A stretch of 64,000 nt of DNA from Numenius arquata. Taxonomy: Eukaryota > Chordata > Aves > Charadriiformes > Scolopacidae. Position 1 is the stretch's first letter; every line of letters starts with the position of its first letter. Made by a program: the position numbers and the translations under genes. The stretch is from positions 6,435,485-6,499,484 of the forward strand of contig NC_133590.1 in assembly GCF_964106895.1 (NCBI RefSeq), in the 5' to 3' direction. Of this stretch, positions 59,360 through 64,000 are shown one piece after another. Under the pieces are notes generated by a model that saw only the letters and a program-made list of their open reading frames with translations, had not been told where the DNA came from and ran no database searches.

Positions 59360-62300
59360 GGTAATGCTCATCTTCTCACTTCTTTTAATGAAAAAAAATT
59401 ACTTTGAAGTGTCAGCATCTCTGAGGCATTTCATACCCCTTTTTAGCTGGAAGTTCTTAGGCTCTTTCTGGCTCATCACTGCACCACATTTATAATCTGC
59501 ATTTCCAAGTTATCGAGTTGAAAACCTTGTGGTAGATGTCTGGGTTACAAAGCACCTATGCCTGTGGGGTTCATCTGTTTGTAACTGCTTACCCCCAGGG
59601 AGGCAAATCTCACAGGTGAGAAGCTGTCATTGGTAATAAGCCTTGGATTTCTACTCTGTGTCAGGGGGATATGGCAGCAGCCCTCTCTAGGCTCTGGGAA
59701 ACCTGAACATGGGAACCAGCAGCCAGGGAGGTGAGGCAGGTAGTCTAAGAAGAGCAAATAAATTAATTTGCTAAGAAATCTGATTGGTTTGGAAAGTGTG
59801 CTCTGGAACCCCATGGCCGATTGCAGTGAAAATGCTTCTCAGCATTCTCCCCACAAGCCCCTCCAGAGCGGGAAGACTGGCAGGCTTAGTGAGAGGGGCC
59901 ACATAGAGACCTACAGCCTTGACAGAAACAGATCAGCCAACAGCTCTCATTAAAACAGCATAAAACCCCTTCTGGGGGAACAACCAGCTTTGTTGCTCAA
60001 GGATGAGGAAGCTGAAACCCTCTGCAGAGGCAATGATGTTTGCCATGGGGACCTGCAGAGCAGGAGGCAGCAGGCTGAAGGGGTTAATGGAGGAACTGCT
60101 GGCCCTGACAGATTTGACCACAGCAGCTGGAAAAGATCACAGCCCAGGCGGAGGAGCTGGGTATTTAGCAGAGAGGGAAGGCAGCTGCTCTGGTTCTGGA
60201 GAGAGGCTCTGATCCTGGGCTGAGCACAGTGTGTTGGTGGATAGCATTGGCAGGGGGAGATGCTGGGCTGGGATTCAGCAAGGATGGAGGGCCAGAGCCC
60301 TGCTGGAGCCTGAAGAGGGGCTGCTGTTGTGCCTGGGCACAGGAGCCTGAGGTTTGCACTCCTGCCCATGGCATGGTTCCTTTCTGCTTGGCTAGTCCCA
60401 TCCCATGTCTCCTCCCTGCAGGCCCCAGCAATCCAGGGCTCAGTGGGATGTAAATGCTTCCTCCCAGAGGGACGTACTTCCAGCGCTCCTGTGTTTGTGT
60501 TGCTGTTTCAGCCTTAATGCAAGATCTCAGCCCCCCAGCTCAGCTCTTCCCTTGTCCTGTTTGGCAGATCCCACCTCTCTGAGGGGACATCACAGACGGC
60601 AAGGCTCTGGGGTGAGAGTACACGCTCTCCTCCCCCCCCTGCCCATGCTGCTCCCATGGCAGGGACGAGCTGAGGCCACAAGCACCAGCGCGTGAAGGTG
60701 AGTGTGATAAATCAGGATGGCACCTACCTGGGAGATGGGATGTGTGAGTTTGAACCCGCGTGGGCAGGGCAGGAACCCTGGTTCTCTGCTTCCAGACACA
60801 AGCACACAACAGCTACCTCCATCCTTAGGGAAAGGAACAGCTCTGACTGTTTTGTAGTTTGTGTGCTGAGCAAATTCACCAGACTGGGTAGGATGGAAGA
60901 TCTAGGGGGCTTTTATAGCCCAGATGGGCTTAAGTTTGGGTAGTTCGCTCCTAGAGATGGAAGTTCAGATCAGGCAGGTGTGTGAGGAATGTCAGAGCTG
61001 AAGGATGGGGTCTGACAGTGATGGGGGGCTGAACCGGCTGGTTCAATGTGCCTGTCTCCATCTGCCAGCTAAGCCTGGCAAAGGAACAGGGATCTCAACC
61101 CCAAAGTTCTGATGGAAAGTAGAGACCTATGCAGCTCTAACAGCAAGAGGAAAGCTATAGCAGGTTTCTTTGAGCCATCGGAAAATGCAAGTGCAGGAAA
61201 GAAGCTAGGAATGCTGTACCCTTGGGCAAAGCTTTGATTAGAGCTTATCCCTTATGATACCTGAATCCAAAGGAGATGAGAGGAAATGTCACAGAAAAGG
61301 GGATTTTGCAAGTTCTGCTGTGCATGGAAGTACTGATTTATGGCTGCCCTAGGACGTGAGCACCTCTCTCCATTGACACTCCTGGTGTGTACTCTTATGT
61401 CCTGGAGTCCTTGGTGTCACTTGGGAGCTGTTTCAGATCCTGGTGTGGGACTGAAGAGGGCCTGTGCCATGTAGCTTTTGGTCCCTTGCTTTTAGGCTTG
61501 CAAAGAGCAGTCATGTTGCAAGCGTGAGTGCTGCTGCTCAGCCCCTGTCTCTGCTTTGCACAGGCTGCCTTTCTTTTCTGCCTCCAAGGCAAACAAACTC
61601 TTCAAAAAACTGCCACAGAAAGTACACGTCTTTACATGGTTGCAAATGAGATTGTGAAGAGATCTGGGGTGGGAGTGGATGGGTGGGTTTTGTCATTAAG
61701 TGTCCCTATGTGTTCTTCTAGTCCATACATTTGTTGGTGTGATTTGCAGCCTATGCTGGTTACAAAGGGTTCTCCTGCTTCTCTGGTTAAAGAACTTTCT
61801 AAAAAGCAGAAATTACACCCTGACCAGTAAAACCCAGGTAAAATTCACCTGCTCCATGCGGAGCTTATACTGAGGTGCCCATCCCTGAGCACACAAGGTA
61901 GGTCGGTCTTAGCTTCTTGCCTTCTGGTGGTGAGCTGCTCTTCTCAGGAGACAAAGCCTGAATGAACAAGGTATTCTGCAGGCGTTGTTATTTGTCTGCT
62001 AAAAACAACACATGCCTTGCTGGGAAGTCAAAGATCCGAATGTGCCTGTAACATGGCAAAAATAAGTGAGGCTCCAGGCATGGTGAATTTGACCCTCCAT
62101 CTCCACTTTTCACGGCTTCATGCTAATTGGAGAGGAGACACGCTGCCAGCTCACTCTCTGGGGAGAAAAAGGCAGGAACCAATTTGCAGAGCCACATAAA
62201 TATGGAAGTAGGATTTTTTTTGGCGTGGGAGGTGTTACCAGTACCACACATTACGGTTCCTTGGCTTTATCACATCGTAGGCTTTTACCGAGACATGAGT

Positions 62301-63444
62301 AAGTTCTCTAAATAAGGAATATGAAAATAGCTTGTGAAATAGGTTGAGTCATCGGAGAAAATCAAAAGAAGTTCTGACACCAGGTCCTCAGTTGTAAAGT
62401 CCTACTTTGTTTTACCACTGCATTATAAACTATGGGGTCATTTCAATCTGTTTATTTCAGCTTCAAAATTCAAAGTACTCTGACACCGAAGTAAGGCTTG
62501 CCAAATGGGTTCATTTTTCTATTAGCGTTGCATCCCTATGCATCCCGCCTATGAACACTTGCAGGGAATGTAAAGGTTACCAAGAGAAATGGCTTCTGTG
62601 GTTATAGCTGAAATGCTCGGCGCTTCTTCCAGCTTTTTCTAGTTATTAAAGTGGATTTATGGCCCCTAGATATCCCTTTCAAGTAGTAGCCTACCCCATG
62701 GCTGTTATTTGTAGCTCCTGGGAACCCCACCAGGATTTGTTGTGCTAGGAACTGTACAAACCCCAGGCAAACCCAGAAAGCCAGTGGCTCAAGACCAGGA
62801 GTGACCGTGGTAGATAGAAAGGCAGAAAGAAGCAAGAAGTCCCAAAGGGACAGCATTGTCCTAGGACTCATATTTCCATCAGGGTTTTTTTGCCTATCCC
62901 AGATTAGGACCCATGCAGGGGAGACCATGGGTGGAAAGCATCTCTAGGAGACAAGGATGTATGGGATCCATGGGACCAACTGGGCATGAGTAGAGGTGGG
63001 AAATACCCGTAGGGTAAATCCTACGGCTACACAGCACAGGGGTCCCTGCCCCAGCCCAGCCTCCCTACAGTCATACCCGGGATTTCAGAAAAGGCAACAC
63101 ATAATGGTGTCTGATCTGCTGGGACTGTTAGATGCTCAGAAATGACAGGTAAACTGATAAAGGCCTCAAACCCCTTTGGCATAACAATTTTTCCAGACTT
63201 GGTTTTACTGAGCTACTCATGTTAGTAAAGTTACTCACAGAAGGAAGTGTTCATCGGACAAGGCTTAAGTCTCTCAAGTGAAGCAATAGGGTAGTTTTTC
63301 ACAGACTCTTTTTTGTGTGTGCATTAATAGTGGTTTATTTCTGTCACACAGATACTCCATTTCTGAGATTCCTTTGTAAAGCGGACGGCATTTGATAGTG
63401 AGTCATCCCTTGTTATTAAACTGCCCATACATTGGAAGCTGCCT

Positions 63445-63522
63445 CCAGGCCCTGATCCAAAGCCTATTGCCTTCAGCGGGGAGAGTGCTCCTGAACACAA
63501 TGGGCTTTGGATCAGGCCCTGG
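63445..63522. repeat. Ancient palindromic hairpin repeat, 32-bp arms
   Basis: The left arm 63445-63476 and right arm 63491-63522 are reverse complements at 28 of 32 positions around a 14-nt loop. Key words are GGCCCTGATCCAAAGCC on the left and CAATGGGCTTTGGATCAGG on the right. It resembles dispersed bird and reptile palindromes with a CAATGGGCTTTGGATCAGGC-like arm, recalled from sequence style with no family name assigned. It has the same general design as the repeat at 33.3 kb. Confidence 0.75.
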
Positions 63523-64000
63523 GTGAATCTTTACGTTAAATTTTTATTTTAAGGAACGGATTGTTCTAATGGGAACTAAACTTGATGCTGCATCGAAATG
63601 GAACAAGAGGTCTACAGGACTGAAACTGGAACAACGGGTATATCCTCTCTGCTCTAATGCCTCCAATCATGTTAAGTCAAGTTAACTGGAAAATCGATTG
63701 ACACGAATTCCAGCATGACCATTAACTGCCATCCGGCTGGGCCCCGAGAGGCTGGCCAACATGAAGCAGATTGCTAACAGGGGCGGAGCAGAACTGTGAG
63801 TGTTCCTCTCCTAGAGATGCTTTCGACCTGCGGTCTCCCTAGCAATGCCCACGTTGCCCCGAGTAATTACTGTGGCTAAACGAGAGCCCACGGGGTCAGG
63901 CAGTCTGGGATCGATTGTGGGCTCTGCTTTTGGCTTTCCAGGGGAACTGATGCAGCTGCTCCGTACGCTCCTGCTGGCACAGCCACATTTCTCAAAAGCA

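Larger units (their letters stand above)
58906..64000. other. Intergenic DNA downstream of DUSP5
   Basis: About 5 kb with no coding exon recognised. It holds a multi-stem hairpin (59257-59359), a hairpin repeat (63445-63522) and otherwise unique sequence. In other amniotes SMC3 lies downstream of DUSP5, but no SMC3 exon is present before the window ends. The segment 63540-63780 has several TF-like words (GTTAAC, ATCGATTGACA) and might be a conserved element. Confidence 0.55.

Noticed and set aside
1..64000. CRISPR array, operon, phage, endogenous retrovirus or complete tRNA/rRNA gene
   Set aside because: Both strands were scanned by eye for spaced direct repeats, LTR-like ends, complete tRNA A and B boxes and rRNA motifs. 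None was found, and the sequence is plainly vertebrate nuclear DNA.
58906..64000. First exon of the usual downstream neighbour (SMC3)
   Set aside because: No open frame resembles an SMC N-terminal Walker A region, and no CpG island appears before the window ends.

Overview
The window looks like vertebrate, and most likely bird, nuclear DNA. Three things support this: a four-exon vertebrate gene with a CpG-island promoter, 3' ends of CR1 LINEs (the dominant avian retroposon; also found in turtles and crocodilians), and otherwise low repeat density. The species cannot be named from the sequence.

Only one protein-coding gene can be supported: DUSP5, an inducible nuclear ERK1/2 phosphatase, on the plus strand from about 48,376 to 58,905. 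Its four coding exons (48536-48929, 53206-53348, 54826-55045, 57274-57674) join in frame through GT-AG introns to give 385 residues. They contain a rhodanese-like MAP-kinase-binding domain and a dual-specificity phosphatase domain with the HCxxxxxR active site. The core promoter lies in a CpG island and has two perfect SRF-binding CArG boxes 19 bp apart, 32 bp upstream of a TATA box. A third perfect CArG box is in intron 1 and a fourth lies about 11 kb upstream. This fits an immediate-early feedback gene: ERK activity induces the phosphatase that shuts ERK off.

The roughly 48 kb upstream of DUSP5 and the 5 kb downstream show no coding exon that I recognise. They hold two CpG-rich islands away from any gene (8.2-8.6 kb and 19.85-20.36 kb) and a perfect 24-unit AAGGG pentanucleotide array. 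There are two younger sense CR1 3' ends (21.65 kb and 38.3 kb), two old antisense CR1 remnants (36.2 kb and 42.4 kb) and MIR-like SINE relics. There are also several palindromic elements: a 25-bp homeodomain-type palindrome, two degenerate full-length hairpin repeats with a further half copy, and a complex multi-stem hairpin just past the DUSP5 3' end. Much of the remainder is unique DNA, probably regulatory space for DUSP5 and its neighbours.

No CRISPR array, operon, bacterial-type system or convincing new protein-coding gene is present. The most interesting signals are the SRF-site architecture, the orphan CpG islands, and the palindromes and hairpins.
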